Below, one piece after another: positions 7,613 to 14,375 of a DNA stretch of 14,375 nt. Source of the stretch: CAYJBH01 sp964369965 (GTDB lineage Bacteria > Bacillota > Clostridia > Oscillospirales > Ruminococcaceae). The stretch's first letter is position 1. Each line of letters opens with the position of its first letter. Under the pieces are notes generated by a model that did not search any database, was not told where the DNA came from, and worked only from the letters and a program-made list of their open reading frames with translations. Made by a program: the position numbers and the translations under genes. The stretch is from NCBI GenBank assembly GCA_964369965.1, contig CAYJGF010000032.1:1-14375 (forward strand), in the 5' to 3' direction.

Positions 7613-7621
7613 AGTTGTGTT

Positions 7622-7936
7622 TTGTCCTCACCCCGTATAAGAAAGGTTAAAAAAAGGCAAAGCAAGGCAGGCTTGACATTCAGGTTAGGTGTGGCTTTTG
7701 TTGCTGTGTATCTACTTTTTATGCTGGTGCAAACACAGATGCAGATAAGTCAAAAAAAGGCGGAGGCGGAGGAAGTTTCGTCCGACATAGCGCTCATGCA
7801 AAGTCAGATTAATGAGATTAATCGACTTATCGGCTCCGAGACCGAGGCGGAGTATATGGAGCGCATAGCACGGGAACAGCTCGGCTATATCTCCGGTGAT
7901 GAACGGGTATTTGTGGACATAAACGCCAATCAATAG
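7622..7936 (+). CDS. divIC: Septum formation initiator family protein (DivIC/FtsB-like)
   Basis: This is a small bitopic membrane protein of the divisome. The family bridges FtsL/DivIB-type partners and helps activate septal wall synthesis. It has 104 residues in the expected layout: a short basic cytoplasmic tail (SPRIRKVKKRQSK, about 3-15), one membrane segment (about 19-37), an extracellular coiled coil with leucine/isoleucine spacing (about 40-72), and the family end motif EYMERIAREQLGYISGDERV (about 79-98). It starts with TTG, which may keep its level low. It leads a gene set with an amidohydrolase 16 bases downstream, rather than sitting in the usual spoIIE or mfd neighbourhood known from other Firmicutes. 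DivIC and FtsB cannot be told apart from sequence; DivIC is the usual Firmicute name. Confidence 0.88.
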   Translation: MSSPRIRKVKKRQSKAGLTFRLGVAFVAVYLLFMLVQTQMQISQKKAEAEEVSSDIALMQSQINEINRLIGSETEAEYMERIAREQLGYISGDERVFVDINANQ

Positions 7937-7952
7937 GATTGGAGGTAATCGA

Positions 7953-9083
7953 ATGATACTGAAAAATGCAACGATACACACCGTCACAGACGGGACTATC
8001 GAGAACGGTTATATTATAATTGAGGGGCAGCGCATTGCCGAGGTCGGCAGTATGAGCGCTTGCCCCTCTTTTGAGGGTGAAACGCTTGACCTTGACGGTC
8101 TTTCGGTCTATCCCGGCTTTATAGATGCACACTGTCACGTCGGCATGTGGGAGGACGCTCTGGGCTTTGAGGGTGCGGACGGCAACGAGATAACCGACCC
8201 GGTGACGGCGGATCTTCGCGGCATTGACGGTGTCAACCCACAGGACAGATGCTTTGAGGAGGCGGTTAAAGGCGGAGTGACGGCGATAGTAACCGGCCCC
8301 GGCAGTGCAAACCCAATCGGTGGCACGCTCACCTGTCTGCACACTTACGGTGACTTTGTCGACGATATGATTATAAAAGAACCGCTCGCAATGAAGATGG
8401 CACTGGGCGAGAACCCCAAACGCTGTTATCATGACAAGCAAAAAGCCCCCGAGACGAGAATGGGTACGCTATCCATAATACGAAATGCACTCGAGGAGGC
8501 GCGCCGATACGACAGCGAGGGGGAAAAATATGCGCCGAAATCACAGGCCTTAAAAAAGGTGACCTGCCAAAACCTACCGGTTCATATTCACGCCCACCGC
8601 ACCGACGATATCTTCAGCGCGGTGCGACTTGCAAAGGAGTTTTCACTCGATATGACATTAGTGCATGCTACCGAGGGTTATATGGTAGCGGCACACCTTG
8701 CAAAACTCGATATAAAGATGATCATAGGTCCCATCATGGTTGACCGCTCCAAACCGGAACTTCGCAACCTCACCCCGAGTGCCGCCGCTGAACTGGAAAA
8801 ACACGGCATAGAATTTGCTATGTGCACCGACCATCCGGTCATACCTATTCAGTATCTGCCGATAATGGCAGGGCTTGCGGTGCGTGAGGGTTTATCGCGT
8901 AAGACGGCTCTGCGTTCCATCACCTTAACACCGGCGAAAATTCTGGGTTTATCGGAGCATATCGGCTGTATCGCACAAGGGCGCTACGCCGACCTTTGCA
9001 TTTTTGACGGCGATCCACTCTCCCTCGAGGGAAAAAATATGATGACCTTTATTAAAGGCAAGCTCTGTTATTCGGCAATATAG
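7953..9083 (+). CDS. Metal-dependent amidohydrolase (imidazolonepropionase-related)
   Basis: This is a cytoplasmic TIM-barrel hydrolase of the amidohydrolase superfamily, in the HutI-related group (COG1228-like). Substrate is unknown. It has 376 residues. An N-terminal beta-sandwich strand set (about 1-50) leads into the metal motif GFIDAHCHVG (H60 and H62). Further likely metal or active-site residues are the histidines in PVHIHAHRTDD (H211, H213, H215), H238 in LVHATEG and D293 in CTDHP. The C-terminal NPAxxLGL-type segment appears as TPAKILGLSEHIGCI with a final GRYADLCIFDGDPL. The set is complete, so activity is likely. GGAGG lies 7 bases before the ATG. It sits between divIC and a permease-like gene with short gaps (16 and 28 bases), so probably co-transcribed. 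True imidazolonepropionase is unlikely because no other hut gene is nearby; related enzymes act on small amides and cyclic dipeptide-like compounds. Confidence 0.85.
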   Translation: MILKNATIHTVTDGTIENGYIIIEGQRIAEVGSMSACPSFEGETLDLDGLSVYPGFIDAHCHVGMWEDALGFEGADGNEITDPVTADLRGIDGVNPQDRCFEEAVKGGVTAIVTGPGSANPIGGTLTCLHTYGDFVDDMIIKEPLAMKMALGENPKRCYHDKQKAPETRMGTLSIIRNALEEARRYDSEGEKYAPKSQALKKVTCQNLPVHIHAHRTDDIFSAVRLAKEFSLDMTLVHATEGYMVAAHLAKLDIKMIIGPIMVDRSKPELRNLTPSAAAELEKHGIEFAMCTDHPVIPIQYLPIMAGLAVREGLSRKTALRSITLTPAKILGLSEHIGCIAQGRYADLCIFDGDPLSLEGKNMMTFIKGKLCYSAI

Positions 9084-9111
9084 TCAAATTACAAAAGGGG
9101 ATATAAGATAC

Positions 9112-10695
9112 ATGCAAACTCGAAGCAGATCACAATTTGGATATACAGCCATTGCGCTTTTGTCGCTTGTGTTTTTTTTATTGCTCGTAATTCCCGCGTT
9201 CATGAGCATCGTCCTGTCCGCTCAAAGCTATTCACCCCTGTCGGGGCTTGCAAACAGCATGTTTGTGGGGTTTGAGAACTACGCTCGATTTTTCAGCTCC
9301 TTCAACCTGCCGAATTTGTTCTTTAACAGCATTAGGCTCTCTCTAATCGGCGGAGTATTGCCGGTCGTCATCGGCATGGTGGTGGCGCGTCTTATCTGCG
9401 AGAGTGGCGCAAAACCTTTATTTCTCGGTGGACTGTTGCTCCCTGCATTTATACCGAGCGTAATATACACCGTTTTTACACTCTCGGTTATTCCGTCTAC
9501 CATGAATATTACCATGGTCGGGTTTGACATATCATTTTTTATAGTGTCCGGTATACCAACGCTCTTTTTTTCGGCGTTTTTTTGCTCTGCTTTTGGCCAT
9601 ATGATGAAAAATACTTCTCTCGGCTCGTCAAAAGGGGCGACAATAGCCGGTTTAATCCTGCTGTTATACTCGTTGGCGAATATTCTCTCGCCGAACGCCG
9701 AGGCGATAGAGGGGCTTACAAATCCGCTAAACTATCAGTACAGCGAAACAATAGACGGTTTTGTCTATCGCACAAGCCTCATGATGATCGATTTTAGCTA
9801 TGGCGCGGCGATTTGGGTTGTTAAACTTGTAATACAGATAATAGTATTAATTATAGCGGCGATATTTTTTTTGCCGATTATCGGCAGATTAAACGTGGCG
9901 TTCAATACTATATCCGAGACGGGCGGTGGGATGTATCAGTATACGACCTATCAACCGACATCGGAGCAAAACAACATCTTCCCGGCACTTGTCGGCTGTT
10001 TTGTTGCCACGGCAGTGGTGGTATTGACCCTATCCTTGCAGTTTCTCTTTGGCAATGTCACCACCGAGTTGCCGTCCATGTTCTCGGTGTCATTCTTCAA
10101 CACGGTGCTCGTGACCACCGCCGCGTCGACACTTTTTGCGTTGATACTCGGGCTTACGGTTTATGCCGGCATATCATTTATCCCATACAATTCACCGAAC
10201 TTGCAGACAGACTATATCGGTGAGGGTGCAGGCGATAACACCGGCAAAATTATAGGTTTGATGGCAATTTCGCTTGCCTCACTTAGCCTTTTACCGGATA
10301 ATATCGTCGGCGGATATCTCTACTACATGAACTTAGGGCTGGTCAACACCCACCTGCCTATAATATTAAGTGAGTTAATCAAACCGGAGCTTTTACTGTG
10401 CGCGGCGGTGCTGTGCATTGTCGCTGTAAAGACACAAACCGGCACGACAGGACGACTCAACACTATTTTGCCCTATATAATAATGTACCTCGGGCTGTTC
10501 ATCGCCAATCTGCTTGGCAGTTCTCGATATGAAATTATCTATGCAAACGACCCTCTTTTGTTCAGTCTTGCAGGCACTGCGCGAAATACTGCCCTGCATA
10601 TCGGGGAATTTCAGATAATCATTATGCTCTGTATCGCCCTGCCGCCGCTCCTGCTCGGTGGGCTTGCGATGGCATTTAATAAACGCTTTAATTGA
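9112..10695 (+). CDS. Fused MalF/MalG-like ABC permease lacking recognisable EAA loops
   Basis: This is a polytopic membrane protein of 527 residues with roughly 11-13 hydrophobic segments. The first half resembles a MalF/UgpA-type sugar permease: an N-terminal helix (13-35), FVGFENYARFF (51-61), NSIRLSLIGG (72-81) and a closing stretch FVYRTSLMMIDFSYGAAIW (217-235). The second half resembles MalG/UgpE: SFFNTVLVTTAASTLFALIL (327-346) and YYMNLGLVNTHLPIIL (404-419), ending with PPLLLGGLAMAF. The EAA motif that binds the ATPase is not visible in either half; at the expected place half one has only MMKNTSLGSSKGA (164-176). It may therefore be a degraded or repurposed permease. A weak AGGGG site lies 11 bases before the ATG, 28 bases after the amidohydrolase. 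Its end overlaps the convergent kinase gene, whose outer domain looks like a solute-binding protein. No ATPase gene is in the window. Membrane-protein status is certain; permease ancestry is likely; function is unknown. Confidence 0.72.
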   Translation: MQTRSRSQFGYTAIALLSLVFFLLLVIPAFMSIVLSAQSYSPLSGLANSMFVGFENYARFFSSFNLPNLFFNSIRLSLIGGVLPVVIGMVVARLICESGAKPLFLGGLLLPAFIPSVIYTVFTLSVIPSTMNITMVGFDISFFIVSGIPTLFFSAFFCSAFGHMMKNTSLGSSKGATIAGLILLLYSLANILSPNAEAIEGLTNPLNYQYSETIDGFVYRTSLMMIDFSYGAAIWVVKLVIQIIVLIIAAIFFLPIIGRLNVAFNTISETGGGMYQYTTYQPTSEQNNIFPALVGCFVATAVVVLTLSLQFLFGNVTTELPSMFSVSFFNTVLVTTAASTLFALILGLTVYAGISFIPYNSPNLQTDYIGEGAGDNTGKIIGLMAISLASLSLLPDNIVGGYLYYMNLGLVNTHLPIILSELIKPELLLCAAVLCIVAVKTQTGTTGRLNTILPYIIMYLGLFIANLLGSSRYEIIYANDPLLFSLAGTARNTALHIGEFQIIIMLCIALPPLLLGGLAMAFNKRFN

Positions 10696-13009
10696 CTATA
10701 TACTCCTGCTCTAACAGCGGCACCATAATATCGATAAGCTCCTGCCCCTTTGTGGCGACGAACGTGTCGACCACATCGGGGTTTTGCGCATAGCTCTCAA
10801 AATCGAGATCGCGGTATTCCTGTTCTAATTTGATAAAAAAGCTCTCTGTTATTTCTCTCTCGTTTTCCACCGGCCAGTAATCATTGCCAACGTTTTCGAT
10901 TTCGTTTTCAAGGTGCGGTAAAATATCGGCATATTCCGGATACTGCTGTGCATAATATGTCATGGACTGTCGATTGATAGGCAGTGAGGTGTCGTTTTGT
11001 ATATGCAGTATCGACTGACCACGCTCACTGAGTGCAAAATGAATAAATCTCATCGCTATGAGCCGGTCATTCTCGCTCGCGGCGGCGTTAACCAATAAAT
11101 CATCGCTATAGCTGTTTATAAATGTCTCTGCATCACTCGTTTTTATCATAGGGACCGCCGTGACCGCCTGACCTATATTACTGCGCACCTCCGAGATGCT
11201 GATATTCATGTATGATGTAAAGTCCAACACCATATCATAGCCACTCGGCACAGCTCCCTCAAAGCTCTCTCTGTCCTGTGATACGATAAAGTTAAAGATA
11301 ATATCGTCGACAGCATCGCTCATCGGCTCAAAATTGAAAAAGACCGTGTCATCTTCTACCGAGATGGTGTCGGGGTAATACAAACTAAACTGTTGAAAAA
11401 CATATTCAAGATAATCATAATATGCAATATAATTCATCCTTTGATCGTAATAAAAAGAATCCTCGATTCCGTTTATAGGGTAGGGTGCACCCTCGTCAAT
11501 CATGGCGGTCGGGACATAAATTAAAACAGGGCTCATGCCGTAAAAGACGGTTGAGATACCATCATCCTCCTGTCGATAGTACTCGTAGTATTCGCTCTCG
11601 TTAACTCCCTCGACAAGTAGGCTTAAATCGGCGCGTTCCTGTTCATCCCAAAGCCAGCCGATATTGGTTATTGCAGGCCCTTCGGCAGTTGATTTGTCCT
11701 CTGTATCGCGATAGGCAGACAGCTCCTCATACTCCACATGCATAACATTGACTTTGTAGTCGGGGTAAAGCTCGCTGAACTCGGCGGAAAGTTGTTGGAA
11801 TACGGCAACCTCCTCTTCATTATCTACCCACATCCCTATCTCACCCGGTGCTATATCCATGTCGGCGAGGGTTTCATCAAGATGAATGATCGGTGCATCG
11901 CCGGTGATTACGGCAGGGATAATTGAGTCCCCTTGCGTAAGATACAATCCCCCAACTGCCAAAACCGCAAACAGCATCACAAGGGAGGATACAAGTGCAA
12001 CCGCACGGCGGCGGCGACGACGTTTTTGCTCCTGTTCGGGGAAGTCAAAGCCGGTGCCACCTTTGAGCGCCGATAACATAAGGTCGGCGGATTTAAAGCG
12101 CAGTTCCGGTTTCAGCGCCATCGATTTCATGACGAACTTGTCAAGCTCGGCGCCTATATCCTTGTTTACCGCCGAGGGGCGGCGAAGCAGGTCATGCTCC
12201 CACCGCTCGATGCTCTCCTCCGGAGTTTTGCCGGTCAGGATTTTATAAAAGGTTGCGCCGGCGGCATATAGGTCGATAGCAGGGGTCTGCTTCATGTTGG
12301 AGCGGTACTGCTCCGGCGGTGCATAGCCTTTTTTGACCACAACACTCTGCGTCCAATCCTCTTTTGCGGCAAAACGCGCCGCGCCGAAGTCGAGGATCTT
12401 TACACTGCCGTCACGCAATATGTAGATGTTATCGGGGCTTATATCACGGTGAATGATGCCTTTGATATGTATGGCTTTTATACCGAGTAACAGCGCCTCC
12501 ATGATGGCGGTCGCCATCTCTTTGGGCAGTGCGCCACCCTTTTGTTCTAAATATTCTTTGAGCGTCACCCCGTCGAGGAATTCCATGACAATATATGCCG
12601 TGCCGTTGTCGTCAAAACCGTCCAGCACCCCCACTATGTGTGCATCGCCGGTGAATTTGGCGAGGTTTTTCCCCTCCTCGACAAAGCGCTGTTTATTGAT
12701 GTTGAAAGACTTCATCTCCTCGCCGGAAAAAACGCGCACCGCACTGTCATTCGGCATACGACTGGCAAGATTTTGGGGGAAGAACTCCTTTATTGCCACC
12801 ACCGAGGACAGTCGTGTATCAAACGCCTTGTAGGTCACGCCGAATCCACCTATTCCGAGGATGGAGCCGACTATATACCTGCCCCAGATACGTGTGCCGG
12901 GCTGTAGCATAAATGCAGGTTCATTCGGTGTGCCGGTGAGAAATCCGCAGTAGGGGCACACGTCATAACCGCCGGTGTTTGAAAAACAGTTTAGGCAGAT
13001 GTTGTCCAT
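10688..13009 (-). CDS. Receptor Ser/Thr kinase with an extracellular solute-binding-protein domain
   Basis: This is a membrane receptor kinase of 773 residues. In order: a zinc ribbon with C5, C8, C18 and C21; a PknB-type kinase domain (about 44-315); a basic KRRRRRR stop-transfer stretch (329-335); one membrane helix (about 335-358); and a large outer domain (about 387-773). The kinase has GIGGFG (52-57), VAIK (K74), HRDISPDN (187-194, catalytic D189), DFG (207-209) and APPEQ (230-234), so it should be active. HRDISPDN has Ser where most Ser/Thr kinases have Lys, as in some Firmicute kinases. The outer domain resembles family-1 solute-binding proteins: an N-lobe AVFQQLSAEFSELYPDYKV (415-433 counted from the upstream ATG) and a C-terminal pattern RFIHFALSERGQSIL followed by SLPINRQSM. 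The start at 13009 has AAAGGA 7 bases upstream; an upstream in-frame ATG at 13048 would overlap the preceding gene end. It follows the LRR kinase gene by 35 bases and is likely co-transcribed. Confidence 0.85.
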   Translation of the reverse strand: MDNICLNCFSNTGGYDVCPYCGFLTGTPNEPAFMLQPGTRIWGRYIVGSILGIGGFGVTYKAFDTRLSSVVAIKEFFPQNLASRMPNDSAVRVFSGEEMKSFNINKQRFVEEGKNLAKFTGDAHIVGVLDGFDDNGTAYIVMEFLDGVTLKEYLEQKGGALPKEMATAIMEALLLGIKAIHIKGIIHRDISPDNIYILRDGSVKILDFGAARFAAKEDWTQSVVVKKGYAPPEQYRSNMKQTPAIDLYAAGATFYKILTGKTPEESIERWEHDLLRRPSAVNKDIGAELDKFVMKSMALKPELRFKSADLMLSALKGGTGFDFPEQEQKRRRRRRAVALVSSLVMLFAVLAVGGLYLTQGDSIIPAVITGDAPIIHLDETLADMDIAPGEIGMWVDNEEEVAVFQQLSAEFSELYPDYKVNVMHVEYEELSAYRDTEDKSTAEGPAITNIGWLWDEQERADLSLLVEGVNESEYYEYYRQEDDGISTVFYGMSPVLIYVPTAMIDEGAPYPINGIEDSFYYDQRMNYIAYYDYLEYVFQQFSLYYPDTISVEDDTVFFNFEPMSDAVDDIIFNFIVSQDRESFEGAVPSGYDMVLDFTSYMNISISEVRSNIGQAVTAVPMIKTSDAETFINSYSDDLLVNAAASENDRLIAMRFIHFALSERGQSILHIQNDTSLPINRQSMTYYAQQYPEYADILPHLENEIENVGNDYWPVENEREITESFFIKLEQEYRDLDFESYAQNPDVVDTFVATKGQELIDIMVPLLEQEYIVN

Positions 13010-13016
13010 ATTTATA

Positions 13017-13020
13017 TCCT
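13017..13020 (-). promoter_or_regulatory. Ribosome binding site deciding the start of the solute-binding kinase
   Basis: AGGA on the minus strand, within AAAGGAT, lies 7 bases before the ATG at 13009. That start begins the protein directly with its zinc ribbon (MDNICLNC), whereas the upstream ATG at 13048 would add 13 residues of no family likeness. Confidence 0.7.
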
Positions 13021-13044
13021 TTCGTGGTTTATTAGGGGTTAGTA

Positions 13045-14375
13045 TCAATTGTCGGCAGGTCGTCCATCCACCGTTTCTATAGTGTCGGCGTATGACCAGT
13101 CGGTTATCGGGTTGTCAGTAAAGTTGGCATAATGCAATTTTGGGAATTCACTGATTAGGGATATGTCGGTCAAACCCACATCCGATATCATCAACTCGGT
13201 CAGCTCGCTCATCCCTAAAAACATTGACAGGTTGTTGATACGTATACTATCGCCCCCCATCATAATTGTCTGCATATTGACAAGGTTGCTCACCGGCGAG
13301 AGGTCTAAGGCGGTGCCGTTATTCACGTATAGCGCTAAGTAGGTTAAATCCACAAGCTCTGAAATCGGTTGAATTGAGTAGACGTTATCGGAATTTATGG
13401 CAATCCTTTTAAGACTTTGAAGTTCCGACAAAGCGGATATGTCAAAATTTCCATAGAGGAAAAGTCCTTCGAGGTTGTTTATACCGAGCAGTGGCGACAG
13501 GTCGGCGGTCGCCCCCTCATAACTATCCAGTGTCAAAGATTTTAAATTTACAAGCTCGGAGCAGATGGAGACATCTGAATTCTCTATTCCGTGTAAGGAT
13601 AGTTGTTCAAGATGTGTGAGTTGTGGCAGCCATGAAAAATGCGATCGGTCGGTGGTCAGGATACGTAGTTCGGTGACACTTTCGAACAATGAAATGTCGA
13701 CATCATCACCTGCTTCGAGATTTCTGACTGTTAATTTTTCAAGGTTGCCAAACTCTGCAAAGTGTGATAGGTCATCGAGCGACTTTATCGTCTCGGCAAC
13801 TCCGCCCTGCGGAATCTGACCAATCTCCAACTCGGTTATATGTTGCAGATCGGACAGCATTACATTGCCCTCATATCTCGCGGTGGCATTGCGCACCGAT
13901 TCCTCCACCACCGGGTCGACCCACTCTATCACATAGTCGTTTTCCACCGCCATGATATCTTCGGTACTGCCAAAGTCGTCCTCCAACATGGTGCCGCCGA
14001 CTACGACCGGTTCCGGCTCGGTCTCTATCGTCGGGGTTGTTGGCTCGGGACGGGTTTCGTTGTAGACCAAAAATCCGGCAAGGGTGAGCACCGCCACCGA
14101 CGCTATCGCTATAGCAAGCCTGCCGGCGATGTTGCGATCCTTTTTCTGTTTAACGACGACACGCTTCACCCCGTCGGACGTCAATGCATCTTTAAACTCC
14201 GCTATCGTCCTTGTCCTGTTTGGTTTGCGCACGTGCAGGGCATTGAGCAGGGCATTTTCGGCAGATTGAGGGATGTCCGCGCCGAGTTTGGACGGCTCTT
14301 TTATCTCGTCATTGATAGCACGCTCCATGCTGTCGGGCGGTGTCTGACCGGTAATCATCTTGTAAAAGGTCGCGG
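13045..14375 (-). CDS. Receptor Ser/Thr kinase with leucine-rich repeats, 5'-truncated by window edge
   Basis: This is the C-terminal part of a membrane receptor kinase; 443 residues are visible and the N-terminal kinase lobe lies beyond the right edge. The visible start, ATFYKMITGQTPPDSMER, aligns directly with ATFYKILTGKTPEESIER in the downstream kinase, so this is the end of a PknB-type C-lobe and the two genes are paralogues. A basic juxtamembrane stretch (about 65-80) precedes one membrane helix (about 83-104), then a Thr/Pro/Glu-rich linker. From about residue 175 there are about ten leucine-rich repeats of 20-24 residues of the internalin-like type, for example NLKSLTLDS, NLEGLFLYGN, DLTYLALYVNN and ELTELMISD. 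The repeats should lie outside the cell and bind a protein, peptide or sugar ligand, but the ligand is unknown. The catalytic residues are not in view. There is a 35-base gap to the next gene on the same strand. Confidence 0.87.
   Translation of the reverse strand, partial: ATFYKMITGQTPPDSMERAINDEIKEPSKLGADIPQSAENALLNALHVRKPNRTRTIAEFKDALTSDGVKRVVVKQKKDRNIAGRLAIAIASVAVLTLAGFLVYNETRPEPTTPTIETEPEPVVVGGTMLEDDFGSTEDIMAVENDYVIEWVDPVVEESVRNATARYEGNVMLSDLQHITELEIGQIPQGGVAETIKSLDDLSHFAEFGNLEKLTVRNLEAGDDVDISLFESVTELRILTTDRSHFSWLPQLTHLEQLSLHGIENSDVSICSELVNLKSLTLDSYEGATADLSPLLGINNLEGLFLYGNFDISALSELQSLKRIAINSDNVYSIQPISELVDLTYLALYVNNGTALDLSPVSNLVNMQTIMMGGDSIRINNLSMFLGMSELTELMISDVGLTDISLISEFPKLHYANFTDNPITDWSYADTIETVDGRPADN

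Larger units (their letters stand above)
7278..7621. other. Divergent intergenic region, V-ATPase operon / divIC
   Basis: These 344 AT-rich bases separate the V-ATPase operon from the divIC-led genes. They hold one promoter in each direction, an inverted repeat and a pair of direct repeats (each listed separately). I find no convincing small reading frame, tRNA or intrinsic terminator. The stretch 7426-7551 between the repeats and the plus-strand promoter shows nothing else I can name. Confidence 0.8.

Noticed and set aside
7827..8441. A 204-codon minus-strand open frame across divIC and the amidohydrolase start
   Set aside because: It is antisense to two well-supported genes, crosses their ribosome binding site, and shows no family pattern.
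10680..10700. Shared bidirectional terminator between the convergent genes
   Set aside because: The two coding ends overlap and I see no stem-loop with a U-run on either strand.
13010..13048. Upstream ATG for the solute-binding kinase
   Set aside because: It would overlap the preceding stop, lacks a good ribosome binding site and adds residues before the zinc ribbon; the ATG at 13009 has AAAGGA 7 bases upstream.

Overview
The window looks like part of a low-to-mid GC Gram-positive bacterium of the class Clostridia. The signs are a bacterial Ntp-type V-ATPase operon in the Enterococcus hirae gene order, a DivIC/FtsB-type division protein, zinc-ribbon Ser/Thr kinases, GGAGG-like ribosome binding sites and an AT-rich divergent promoter region. 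I cannot name a genus. Base composition looks similar across the window, and I see no insertion sequence, phage gene, CRISPR array, tRNA or rRNA.

Region 1 (about 1-7277, minus strand) is a V-type ATPase operon read right to left: ntpF (peripheral-stalk coiled coil), ntpI (membrane stator), ntpK (rotor ring), ntpE (stalk), ntpC (rotor-ring connector), ntpG (central-shaft F subunit), ntpA (catalytic) and the first 193 codons of ntpB. The rest of ntpB and any ntpD lie beyond the left edge. The residues that bind Na+ in the E. hirae rotor subunit are all present in this ntpK, so the enzyme is predicted to move Na+.

Region 2 (7278-7621) is a 344-base divergent regulatory region. It has a good sigma-A-like promoter facing each way, a TTACAA/TTGTAA-rich segment with an inverted repeat, and a pair of imperfect direct repeats.

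Region 3 (7622-10695, plus strand) is a compact gene set: a DivIC/FtsB-like septum protein, a metal-dependent amidohydrolase, and a 527-residue membrane protein. The last looks like two sugar-ABC-importer permeases (MalF-like then MalG-like) fused into one chain, but the cytoplasmic EAA motif that docks the ATPase is not recognisable in either half.

Region 4 (10688-14375, minus strand) holds two tandem membrane-anchored Ser/Thr protein kinases that meet region 3 tail to tail, with the stop regions overlapping by 8 bases. The kinase ends are clearly paralogous, but the outside domains differ. One carries leucine-rich repeats; the other carries a complete domain resembling a family-1 extracellular solute-binding protein. 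A solute-binding-protein receptor kinase lying against a permease that has apparently lost its ATPase docking site is the most unusual part of the window. It could be a sensing system built from ABC importer parts.
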